Positions 43,191-51,401 of a stretch of DNA of 64,000 nucleotides are shown piece by piece (the first letter of the stretch is position 1; the number at the start of each line of letters is the position of its first letter). Position numbers and translations under genes: made by a program. The stretch spans positions 1,612,001-1,676,000 of the forward strand of contig CP082230.1 of assembly GCA_019856515.1 (NCBI GenBank), in the 5' to 3' direction. The notes under the pieces are model-generated. The model was not told where the DNA came from. It did no database searches and saw only the letters and a list, made by a program, of their open reading frames with translations. The DNA comes from Prolixibacteraceae bacterium. GTDB lineage: Bacteria; Bacteroidota; Bacteroidia; Bacteroidales; Prolixibacteraceae.

Positions 43191-44714
43191 ATGCAAAACA
43201 GATATATAAAAAGCGATATTATCGCAGGAGTCATTGTATTCCTAGTAGCACTTCCATTGTGTCTTGGAATTGCTTTGGCCTCAGGAGCGCCACTTATTTC
43301 AGGTATTATTGCCGGTATTATCGGTGGTATTATTGTAACGTTGTTTAGTAATTCATCGATTGGCGTAAGTGGGCCTGCAGCAGGACTTGCTGTCATTGTA
43401 TTCACTGCGATTCAGCAGTTAGGATATCCAGCATTTCTTATGGCTGTTGTTCTCTCTGGAGTTCTTCAGATTTCGATGGGCTATGCCAAGTTAGGCTTTA
43501 TCACCAAACTCTTTCCGAAGTCGATCATTAAAGGGATGCTTGCAGGTATTGGCATCTCCATCATCTTCACCCAAGGCTCTAATATATTGGGTATGGCAGA
43601 GATTAAAGCGACGGTTACACAAGCATTCCAAACTAACGATGCGGGACTATTCTTTAGTACGATGCATATGGGAGCATTTATGATTTTTGCGATATCATTT
43701 GCCATTCTACTCTTATTCGATCATTTTAAATTGAATCAGAATAGATTCCTCAAGTTCTTACCAGCACCGCTTTGGGTGGTTATCTTCGGTATTTTTGCCA
43801 ACTTAGGACTAGAGACGTTTGCACCAGCATATGCATTATCAAACACACTAAATGGATTTATCACCACTGTGTCGATCCCAGTTATTTCAAGCTTTAATGA
43901 TGTACAATCGTTCATTCAATTTCCTGATTTTACTTCGATCTTAAATAGTGCGGTGTTAGGTACCGCAATACTGATCTCATTGGTTGGTAGTATTGAAACA
44001 CTATTGTGTGTGGAAGCAGCTGATGATTTAGATCCATTGCAACGTAAGACCAACGGAAACAAAGAGCTCAAGGCACAAGGTATAGGAAATATTGTTTCAG
44101 GACTTGTTGGAGGATTACCCATTACACAGGTTATTGTTCGTAGTGCAACCAATGTATCGTCGGGAGGTAAGACTCGTCTATCTTCTTTTGTTCATGGTAT
44201 CACACTGTTGGTATGTGTTGGATTTTTAAGTGCCACACTGAATTTGATTCCACTAGCCTCTTTGGCCGCGATTCTTCTTCATGTTGGTTACAAATTAGCG
44301 AGTGCTGAAGTTTTCAAGGCACATATCAAGCAGGGTAAATATGTATTTATTCCTTTTGCGGTTACCGCTTTTGGTATTGTAGCTACAGATATGCTTAAAG
44401 GTATTAGCCTGGGTATTCTTTCTCATATGATTCTTTATGTAGTTCATCATGTGAACAACCCATTCCAAATCCACTCAGATCAAGACATCGATACATATAG
44501 GATTGTTCTATCTAAAAATGTCTCATTCTTCCATAGTTGGAAATTAAAGCAGGCAGTAGAGAACCTTCCTTTGGCATCAACTGTTATTGTGGATGGAAGT
44601 CAGTCATTTTTCTTAGATAGGAAAATACCAAAGATGCTTGCGACACTTAAAGTGAAAGCGGCAAACAATAATGTTCATGTAGAGTGTGTCGGTATTCCAT
44701 ACCTTGATCACTAA
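43191..44714 (+). CDS. SulP family inorganic anion transporter, probable bicarbonate importer
   Basis: 507 residues. Many hydrophobic helices, starting with the SulP signature DIIAGVIVFLVALPLCLGIALASGAPLISGIIAGIIGGIIV and the conserved SNSSIGVSGPAAGLA. GSIETLLCVEAADDLDPLQRKTNGNKELKAQGIGNIVSGLVGGLP and a C-terminal STAS-like cytoplasmic tail of ~80 residues (STVIVDGSQSFFLD) complete the fold. SulP members import sulfate or bicarbonate with Na+ or H+. A beta-carbonic anhydrase 211 bases downstream on the same strand favours bicarbonate (BicA-like). Confidence 0.9.
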   Translation: MQNRYIKSDIIAGVIVFLVALPLCLGIALASGAPLISGIIAGIIGGIIVTLFSNSSIGVSGPAAGLAVIVFTAIQQLGYPAFLMAVVLSGVLQISMGYAKLGFITKLFPKSIIKGMLAGIGISIIFTQGSNILGMAEIKATVTQAFQTNDAGLFFSTMHMGAFMIFAISFAILLLFDHFKLNQNRFLKFLPAPLWVVIFGIFANLGLETFAPAYALSNTLNGFITTVSIPVISSFNDVQSFIQFPDFTSILNSAVLGTAILISLVGSIETLLCVEAADDLDPLQRKTNGNKELKAQGIGNIVSGLVGGLPITQVIVRSATNVSSGGKTRLSSFVHGITLLVCVGFLSATLNLIPLASLAAILLHVGYKLASAEVFKAHIKQGKYVFIPFAVTAFGIVATDMLKGISLGILSHMILYVVHHVNNPFQIHSDQDIDTYRIVLSKNVSFFHSWKLKQAVENLPLASTVIVDGSQSFFLDRKIPKMLATLKVKAANNNVHVECVGIPYLDH

Positions 44715-44788
44715 AGAGATGGAGTATTGTGTGTGAAATTTTATACCAATTACATGGTAAGGTGGGGCTGAGTTGTTACAGATATATA

Positions 44789-44853
44789 TTGTTTATACAA
44801 AGCTTATGAGAGGTATATCATCTTAAATTGATCTTTCCCTCTTGTATAAACAA
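44789..44853. repeat. Inverted repeat between SulP and carbonic anhydrase genes
   Basis: TTGTTTATACAA (44789-44800) and TTGTATAAACAA (44842-44853), a perfect 12-bp inverted pair with a 41-base loop. It may be a hairpin or paired regulator sites before the carbonic anhydrase gene. Confidence 0.55.
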
Positions 44854-44925
44854 GATATAATGTCAATGCCAGTCACATTTCACTAGAAATATTGGTGTTT
44901 ATATGAAAGAAGAAAATATTACTAT

Positions 44926-45495
44926 ATGGAAAAGTTGAATGTACTTAATGAGATACTAAATAATAATGAAGCTTGGGCTTTAGATATGAAAAAGCACTAC
45001 TCCTCTCTTTTGGAAGAGAATGGAAAAGGACAAGCACCAGAAGTTTTATGGATTGGATGTGCAGACAGTCGTGTTCCTCCCGGGTTAATCACGGAGTCGA
45101 AACCAGGAGATATTTTTGTTCACCGTAATATTGCCAATGTAATAGAAGAGAGTGACGAGAGTTTGAACTCAGTTCTTGAATATGCTCTATTTTATCTAAA
45201 GGTTAATCTAGTAGTAGTTTGTGGACATTACGATTGTGGAGGTGTCAAGGCTGCACTTTCAGGAGACCAATTCTCCCCATATATCAGTCAATGGATCACT
45301 CCCATTCATAATGAGCTACAGGCATTACAGAAAGCCAATCCAACGCATCATGAGTTAATTGAAGCGCATACAAAGAATCAATTAGATAAATTATCTAAAC
45401 ATCCGATAGTAGTAAAAGCAACTTCTGAAAATAACACTTTAGAGGTTGTGGGATTGGTATACGATCCTGCTACAGGGAAGTTGAAAAAAATATAA
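44926..45495 (+). CDS. can: Beta-class carbonic anhydrase
   Basis: Zinc enzyme interconverting CO2 and bicarbonate in the cytoplasm. 189 residues. Zinc ligands and catalytic dyad are in place: IGCADSRVPP (Cys45, Asp47, Arg49) and VVCGHYDCGGVKAAL (His101, Cys104). GDIFVHRNIAN is also typical. The spacing matches the plant/E. coli Can-like group. It follows a SulP transporter, which suggests a joint role in inorganic carbon supply or pH balance, and it is closed by a strong terminator. Confidence 0.95.
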   Translation: MEKLNVLNEILNNNEAWALDMKKHYSSLLEENGKGQAPEVLWIGCADSRVPPGLITESKPGDIFVHRNIANVIEESDESLNSVLEYALFYLKVNLVVVCGHYDCGGVKAALSGDQFSPYISQWITPIHNELQALQKANPTHHELIEAHTKNQLDKLSKHPIVVKATSENNTLEVVGLVYDPATGKLKKI

Positions 45496-45523
45496 CAATC
45501 AGTACTCTTCATTTTATCCTTTG

Positions 45524-45558
45524 AAGGCTGCCTTATTTAATTAAGTGCAGCCTTTTTT
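45524..45558 (+). terminator. Terminator of the SulP-carbonic anhydrase region
   Basis: AAGGCTGC (45524-45531) pairs with GCAGCCTT (45547-45554), with an inner TTA/TAA helix, followed by T-rich sequence. Confidence 0.9.
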
Positions 45559-45626
45559 GGTCTCAAACCATTATGACACCATTTCATTGCACCTTCATCT
45601 AATTATATAATAACAGATGCTTGATA

Positions 45627-46980
45627 ACAATAGTTCGTTAAGGTATGACATAAAATACTGAATATCAATAAAATAAGTATTTGTTTTATTAATTAAACCC
45701 TTAATAATCAGTATCTTAATAGTGAATTTCGACAACATTATTAAGGATGATTATCAAGGGAAATAATATTTATAAAACACGGATTGAAACGATTTTATCA
45801 AAAATGTCAAACATCAATAGCTGGAGAAAAGCGTTTTTAACAGAGACTCTTATCCTATTTTTATGCATCAAAGGGCGCATTAACTTTCTGCAGTTGGGTC
45901 GCTACGGTAAGCACGGAGAACAAAGATACCGACAACAATTTGAAAAACCATTCGACTTTCTAACTTTTAATATTGAATTGACACTTTCTCAGGGTAGCGG
46001 TCGATACGCCATTGCTTTTGATCCTTCACATATCAATAAGGCAGGCAAGTACACGCCAGGTCTCGGTCATTTTTGGTCAGGATGTGCCAACCGTGCAAAG
46101 TGGGGCCTTGAAATAGGTGGTTTAGCTGCCATTGATATCGACAATCATACAGCATTCCACCTAGAAGCTGTACAGACCATTGTGGATAAAGAGCAATCTC
46201 TTTCAGATTGGTATGCCAATCTGATTTCAGAGCGAAAAGTACAACTGCATGAAATATCTCAATATTTAGTGGCTGACGCATGGTTTGCAAAGCGCACGTT
46301 TGTTGATCAGGTACTAAAAGCCGATATGCATTTAATAGGCAGGCTAAGAGATGATGCCAACTTACGTTACCTGTATCAAGGTGAGCCAACAGGTAAACCT
46401 GGAAGACCGAAGAAATATGATGGAAAAGTTGATAACACAAATATTGACATGAGCCATTTTAAACTTGTATCCAAAGATGAGCAAGTATTAATCCATAATG
46501 CCATTGTGTATTCCATATCCTTAAAACGTAATATAAAGGTCGTACATGCTCGTTATTTTAGTAATAAGGGGAAGCAGAGCAACAAGCTGTACTTTTCTAC
46601 AGACATCAAAATGGATGCATCGGATATCTTGAAATTTTATCAAAGTCGTTTCCAAATTGAATTTCTTTACAGAGATGGCAAGCAGCACACAGGCTTAAAT
46701 GACTGTCAAGCTAGAAGTGAAAACAAATTGGATTTTCACTTTAATGCCTCCCTCACGGCCATTAACCTAGCTAAGGTTGCACATTGGTTATGTATACCCA
46801 AAGAAGATAGAAGATCATTTTCGATGACAGATATTAAAACAATAAACCACAATGAATTACAATTGAATTTGTTTTTTGACAAGTTCGGTATTGACCCACA
46901 CTTACCTAAAAATCAAGAAAAGGCCAGGGAACTCTTGTATTATGGCACTATTGCCGCTTAATTATTTAACGAAGTATTGT
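45627..46980 (+). mobile_element. IS4-type insertion sequence, complete (1,354 bp)
   Basis: Terminal inverted repeats of 15 bp: ACAATAGTTCGTTAA at 45627-45641 and TTAACGAAGTATTGT at 46966-46980, with one mismatch. GATA occurs directly outside both ends (45623-45626 and 46981-46984) and fits a 4-bp target duplication. One transposase gene fills the element. It lies 63 bases upstream of the split membrane protein gene and may have separated it from its promoter. Confidence 0.75.
45747..46961 (+). CDS. IS4-superfamily DDE transposase
   Basis: 404 residues, uninterrupted. First catalytic Asp in YAIAFDPSHINKAGKYTPG, second in QYLVADAWFAKRTFVDQ, and the YREK-type segment FYQSRFQIEFLYRDGKQHTGLNDCQAR with the catalytic Glu. 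An inserted beta domain between the second Asp and Glu carries KPGRPKKYDGK. The element ends and target duplication are intact, so it may still be mobile. Family assignment is to the IS4 superfamily; the subgroup is not decided. Confidence 0.88.
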   Translation: MIIKGNNIYKTRIETILSKMSNINSWRKAFLTETLILFLCIKGRINFLQLGRYGKHGEQRYRQQFEKPFDFLTFNIELTLSQGSGRYAIAFDPSHINKAGKYTPGLGHFWSGCANRAKWGLEIGGLAAIDIDNHTAFHLEAVQTIVDKEQSLSDWYANLISERKVQLHEISQYLVADAWFAKRTFVDQVLKADMHLIGRLRDDANLRYLYQGEPTGKPGRPKKYDGKVDNTNIDMSHFKLVSKDEQVLIHNAIVYSISLKRNIKVVHARYFSNKGKQSNKLYFSTDIKMDASDILKFYQSRFQIEFLYRDGKQHTGLNDCQARSENKLDFHFNASLTAINLAKVAHWLCIPKEDRRSFSMTDIKTINHNELQLNLFFDKFGIDPHLPKNQEKARELLYYGTIAA

Positions 46981-47995
46981 GATAACATAATACAATAATA
47001 TTTATCTATCTTAGGCCGCTTAATTTATTTAATTTTTACATCTATGAAAAGGTTTCTATCCTCTCAAGTTGACATTCAAAACTCTTTCAAATATTTTGTT
47101 ATATTTATTATAGCATTTGTGGTTGCAATCAGCAGTATCATGTTTATTAATAATTCTACTTCCAAAAATTCTGTTGGAGCTGCTCTAGGAATGATTGCCT
47201 CACTTTTATTATTGATAGGTTTTATTTCTATATTTATCTGTAGCTATATTTGGAAAGTCGATACAATCAAAGGTGTTCGTATTAATAACGAACCTTTTAA
47301 GTTTATAGGAAGCTTCAGTTCTTATTTAGCAATTACTTTGGGATACGGTTTTACTGTAATTTTATCCAATGGAATCTTATACCCACTCTTGCAAAAGAAA
47401 ATACTTAGCTTTTTTATAGACAATACCTATTTAAATAATAAAAAGCTAACATTTAAAGGCAAAACAAGAGTTTTATTGGGATATCATGTTGGATTAGGAC
47501 TGATAACACTTATTTTGAGTATCTTTTTAGGTATTGCATTAGGTCGACTTATAAATGGAGACACTAGAGAGCATAATTATACCTAGATTTGGCGACTTAA
47601 CAAAAAAAAACGAAGAAATATTTATTTATGTTGTTAATTGTCATTATCTTAAACTATTGAAAACAAAATTATTTGATTCACTTTTAAGAAATACTCTTGA
47701 TCATGTCAACGATAACAAAAATAGGTATTTCACGCTCCAAATTATCAGATCGAGCTGGACTATCACTGATTATGAATTTTATTAAAAACATTGGATTCTA
47801 TTCCCTAGTATCAAACAAGTTTCTATCAAAGATCCCCTACAGTGGGTATGGTTTAACATTGGAATCATTTTTTTGTCAAATGGTCGCACATTTTATTGAT
47901 GGAACTCACAGTTCAATCTGTTCCTTTGATAGAAAAAAACTCAGTGCATCATATGCACCCGTTATTGGTGTTGAAAAGAATGAATTAGCCTCTAG

Positions 47996-49575
47996 GAGTC
48001 TGTCGGACTTAAGCAATGGGATATCGAGTGATTTCCGATTCTGATCTATAACCTGATTTAAGTTCTGATATTTGGCAGTTATTCGGTCTAAGAAGCTTAT
48101 AATGCTCCTAAATTTAGTTCTAATGAAGTATATTTAAACGCCATATGTAGTCATATTAGGCTATTTTCATCTTAAATAACCTCTTTAAGTTATATCCAAG
48201 ACACACCAATGACCATTCGCAGTCTGTTTCTGTTTCTCCTCTTAATGAAAATTGTCTAAAACCAAGAACCTTTTTTATTATGCCGAAAACGGGTTCTACA
48301 GTCTGTTTCCTTTTACGGTATATTTCATTGTATTTGGGAGAATTTAAGAGTTGATTCATCTTGTCGATAGGTGTTTGTTCCTGTTCCTGTTCCTGTTCCT
48401 GATTATCATTAGATGAACTATTCTCATTGAGCTTTTTGTCTAAATAACTATTATGCTTTTGACGAGCAGTAGAAATCAGTGGGATTATTTCTTTGTCTTG
48501 ACATTCTGTAATATTGTCTTCACTAAAGTAGCCTGTGTCAGCAACAGCAATGGATATCTCTCCTAACTCAGTAGGTATTGTATTTATGGTTGGTATGAAC
48601 TCTCGTTTGTCATTTGCATGGGCATTACTATAAGCACCTAAGATTATCATGTCATCATTTACAGCAGCTTGACCATTAAAACATTGATTGAAACCATCTT
48701 TGGTCTTCATTATTCGTGATTCTGGATCAGTGAAATTGTATTGATCAGATTCATTAGGGGATGGGTTAGGTGCTTTGGGCTCTCTGCCTCTTGGATTCTT
48801 TCCCGTCTTATCTATATGATCGTTGCGCTTCTGTATTTTAGCATCATACGTCTTCTTCTCTTTTGAATAACGTTCCTTGGCACGATCTTCCACAACCGAT
48901 TTTGCTTCTCTTATCTTTACAAGTCTAGTTTCCCTGCGTCTTATTTCTTTAGGAATATCAAGGTCTGTATCAGTTTCTTTATTGTCTGTTTGATTGGCTA
49001 ACTCTAAAAGTGAGTCTATTTCTGTTTCAAGTTTTTCCTCTAATCGTTTCATATATTCATAACTCATCGCTTTGTGTTTTGATGCGTTAGCTTGAACTTT
49101 AGTTCCATCTATATAGATGTTGCCAAGATTTAATAACCCTAACTCTTTTCCTATCAATAAAACCTGTTTAAACCAACCTTTAATCTCTGGCAGGAATCTT
49201 TTCCTGAAATTTGCAATAGTATCATGATCAGGATGATGATTGCCTGAAATAAATCGAAATGCTACTGAGTCATAAGTCGCCGCCTCTATCTTTCTTGAAC
49301 TAAATACACCTGTAGAGTAACCATAAAGTATGAGTGATAAAATGAGCCTTGGATCATAGGCCATAGTACCAGACCCTCGGTATTGTCTATAAACGGATCT
49401 TAAATCAAGTTCTTCTACAATATCTACAATGAATCTAGCCTGATGGTTCTCTGGGAGCCAATCATTAATAGACGGTGGCATAAGTAAGCCTTGGGTTCTA
49501 TCTGCACTCTTAAAACATCTCATACTCCTAAGATAATAATTTATTTTAGTTCATTAGTTTAAGTCCGACAGACTC
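47996..49575 (-). mobile_element. IS1182-family insertion sequence (1,580 bp), complete
   Basis: The ends GAGTCTGTCGGACTTAA (47996 onward) and its inverse complement up to 49575 match perfectly over 17 bp. The palindromic target CTAG is duplicated on both sides (47992-47995 and 49576-49579). It carries one minus-strand transposase gene. It is the youngest layer of the nest, since it lies inside the IS1380-type transposase. Confidence 0.92.
48156..49523 (-). CDS. IS1182-family transposase
   Basis: 455 residues, complete. N-terminal DUF772-type region: DRTQGLLMPPSINDWLPENHQARFIVDIVEELDL, YRGSGTMAYDPRLILSLILYGYSTGVFSSRKIE and GNHHPDHDTIANFRKRFLPE. The catalytic core includes IYIDGTKVQANASK, a TDPESRIMKTKDGFNQCFNGQAAVND segment, VADTGYFSEDN, and the C-terminal VEPVFGIIKKVLGFRQFSLRG with the last acidic residue. 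A hexanucleotide repeat near 48377-48400 encodes an EQEQEQEQ run, a possible slippage site that keeps frame. Confidence 0.93.
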   Translation of the reverse strand: MRCFKSADRTQGLLMPPSINDWLPENHQARFIVDIVEELDLRSVYRQYRGSGTMAYDPRLILSLILYGYSTGVFSSRKIEAATYDSVAFRFISGNHHPDHDTIANFRKRFLPEIKGWFKQVLLIGKELGLLNLGNIYIDGTKVQANASKHKAMSYEYMKRLEEKLETEIDSLLELANQTDNKETDTDLDIPKEIRRRETRLVKIREAKSVVEDRAKERYSKEKKTYDAKIQKRNDHIDKTGKNPRGREPKAPNPSPNESDQYNFTDPESRIMKTKDGFNQCFNGQAAVNDDMIILGAYSNAHANDKREFIPTINTIPTELGEISIAVADTGYFSEDNITECQDKEIIPLISTARQKHNSYLDKKLNENSSSNDNQEQEQEQEQTPIDKMNQLLNSPKYNEIYRKRKQTVEPVFGIIKKVLGFRQFSLRGETETDCEWSLVCLGYNLKRLFKMKIA

Positions 49576-51309
49576 CTAGTTTTCAAATAAAACGATTCAT
49601 AGTAAAACTGTCACAACTATCAAACAGTGAACTGTCTGAGATTCTAAATGAACTCTTTATTTGGCGATTACTACATGAAAAGCCTAAGGTTATTGTTCTT
49701 GGGGTAGACACAATGGTAATGGACAACAATTATTCAGAGAAGAAAGAAGACAATAAACCGACGTATAAAAAAGTAAAAGGTTTTCAACCTCTTCATATAT
49801 CATGGGAGAACTCCCTTATAGATGTCCTATTTCGTCCTGGTAATCACCACTCTAATCATGGCAATGACTATACCGAGAGAGTAAAACATATTGTAGATTT
49901 GATTAGATCTCGTTATAGCGAATCTGTCCCTATAATCGTTTGTTCAGATAGTGGTTTTCTAGATGAAAAAGCATTCAACTTTTTTGATCAGTTGAATATC
50001 TCTTTCATTACAACAGGAAAAATGTATAAAGACATAACCTCTGAACTAGAACACATTAAACGAGGTGATTGTGAGAAATATACTAATGGAACGTTACAAT
50101 GGGATCTCTATGATTTTGGCAATAAATTAAAGAGCTGGAGTAAGTTTTGGCGCTGCATCGCAACTTCATTGTCTCGAGAAGAAGATGGTCAGAGGGTATT
50201 AGATCTGTCAGGTCCTGACAATCTGATTTACACCAATATTGGAAAAAATAAAATCTCAGACGAACGATTAAAAAAAGCAGATATGAGTGATATTTTAACT
50301 GCGAAAGGTATAGTTCAGTTATCTCACCATAGAGGTGCAGACGAATTGATTCATCGTAGCCTAAAAGAGTTGGCTACTACTGAATCATTGCCATTTAAGA
50401 AATTTAATCAGAATAAGGTCTATTACTATATTCTGGCAATGAGTCATTCACTTTTTGAGGCTTATAAGAATGACATTTCCTACGATAAAATATCGGCCAA
50501 AGCATATCCAAATACATTTAGAAGAAAATTAATCGATTTTGCTGGTGAAATTGTTGAAGGAGGAAGAAATACAACTTTAAGAATCGCAAAAGAGGTACAA
50601 GAAGAATTTGAAATTAAAGAATTATGGGAAAGATGTTTAAAACCTCCAATTGTATTATTTACAGCAGCTTAGTATTTGAATCTTGTATTGAAAGAAAAAT
50701 TAAACCGAACGGTAATGGGAAAGGTATACCCTAAAATAAAAAGGTAGAGTTAGTATCGTAATAGAAATCTAAAATATGACTAGAATAAGACCAAAAACTT
50801 ACCAGAAAACACTCTTGCTTCAAAAAAAAATGAGATGGCGACTTTGATTTATGCTGATAATCTATAATCGCCAAATTTAGGTTATATATTTACAGCAATA
50901 TTTATACTATTATTACTTATCGTGGGAGCCTCATATGCTGCTGTTGTATTTAATTGGCATCTAAATATTGACTATAAAGAGTATAATATTCATTTGAAAA
51001 GTAGCAGTTCCAAGTATATTATACCTTGGTTTAAAGTTATATTTATATCCGCTATTACACTTGGAATAGGATTTCCTATGATGATAGTTTGGATTGCTCG
51101 CAAATACATTGAAGATCTTGAAGCGAGAAAAGAAGAAGGAGTTATTGGGTTTATGGCTGAATTTGACACTAATGATGATGGAATGTTTATTTTAAAGCAG
51201 CTGTTATTAAGCGTCTTTTCCCTCTGTATCTACCTACCGTTTGCCACTAAGAACATAATGAATCGTATGATTCCTAAGATTGCTTATATCAATGAATAGT
51301 GATGAACAG

Positions 51310-51340
51310 GAGGCCTTTGAAATAAACTTCCAAAGGCCTC
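51310..51340. terminator. Hairpin between the split membrane gene and the sulfatase
   Basis: GAGGCCTTTG (51310-51319) pairs perfectly with CAAAGGCCTC (51331-51340). There is no T-run, but it sits between convergent genes. Confidence 0.5.
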
Positions 51341-51361
51341 TTCAATGATCACATTGGTATC

Positions 51362-51401
51362 AATGGTGATCAATGGTGATCAATGGTGATCAATGGTGAT
51401 C
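51362..51401. repeat. 10-bp tandem repeat, four copies, at the sulfatase 3' end
   Basis: AATGGTGATC is repeated four times without mismatch; the sulfatase stop codon (51390-51392) lies within the array. A period of 10 bases means that copy changes would shift sequence just after the stop. Confidence 0.9.

Larger units (their letters stand above)
47703..50672 (+). pseudogene. IS1380-family transposase, split by an IS1182-family insertion
   Basis: Parts 47703-47995 and 49580-50672 join in frame (…NELASSFQIKRFIVKLS…) to 461 residues. The second part has the family landmarks GVDTMVMDNNYSEKKEDNKPTYKKVKGFQPLHISW, FRPGNHHSNHGND and VPIIVCSDSGFLDEKAF, and a C-terminal ending LFTAA. The ATG at 47703 is preferred to the in-frame TTG at 47697. 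As it stands the protein cannot be made, so this copy should be immobile unless helped in trans. Confidence 0.88.
47582..50881 (+). mobile_element. IS1380-family element, interrupted by an IS1182-family element
   Basis: Inverted ends CCTAGATTTGGCGA (47582-47595) and TCGCCAAATTTAGG (50868-50881), flanked by a 5-bp direct repeat TTATA (47577-47581 and 50882-50886). Without the inner insertion and its duplication the element would be 1,716 bp, a normal IS1380-family size. Its transposase reading frame is broken only by the inner element. Confidence 0.88.
47044..51299 (+). pseudogene. DUF898/YjgN-like multi-pass membrane protein gene split by nested insertion sequences
   Basis: Two exact halves, 47044-47581 and 50887-51299, joined in frame give 316 residues when the IS1380-type element and one TTATA copy are removed (junction ...REHNYIFTAIFILLLL...). 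The N-half has several helices and the segment SFFIDNTYLNNKKLTFKGKTRVLLGYHVG, similar to the NTYLDG...F.YHG pattern of DUF898 membrane proteins. The C-half adds three more helices (IFILLLLIVGASYAAVV, IIPWFKVIFISAITLGIGFPMMIVW, ILKQLLLSVFSLCIYLPFA). In the present state the N-half ends at a stop five codons... inside the element's left end region (47584-47586), and the C-half has no proper start. Original function unknown. Confidence 0.88.

Noticed and set aside
46033..46440. 135-residue antisense ORF inside the IS4-type transposase
   Set aside because: A shadow of the real transposase frame.
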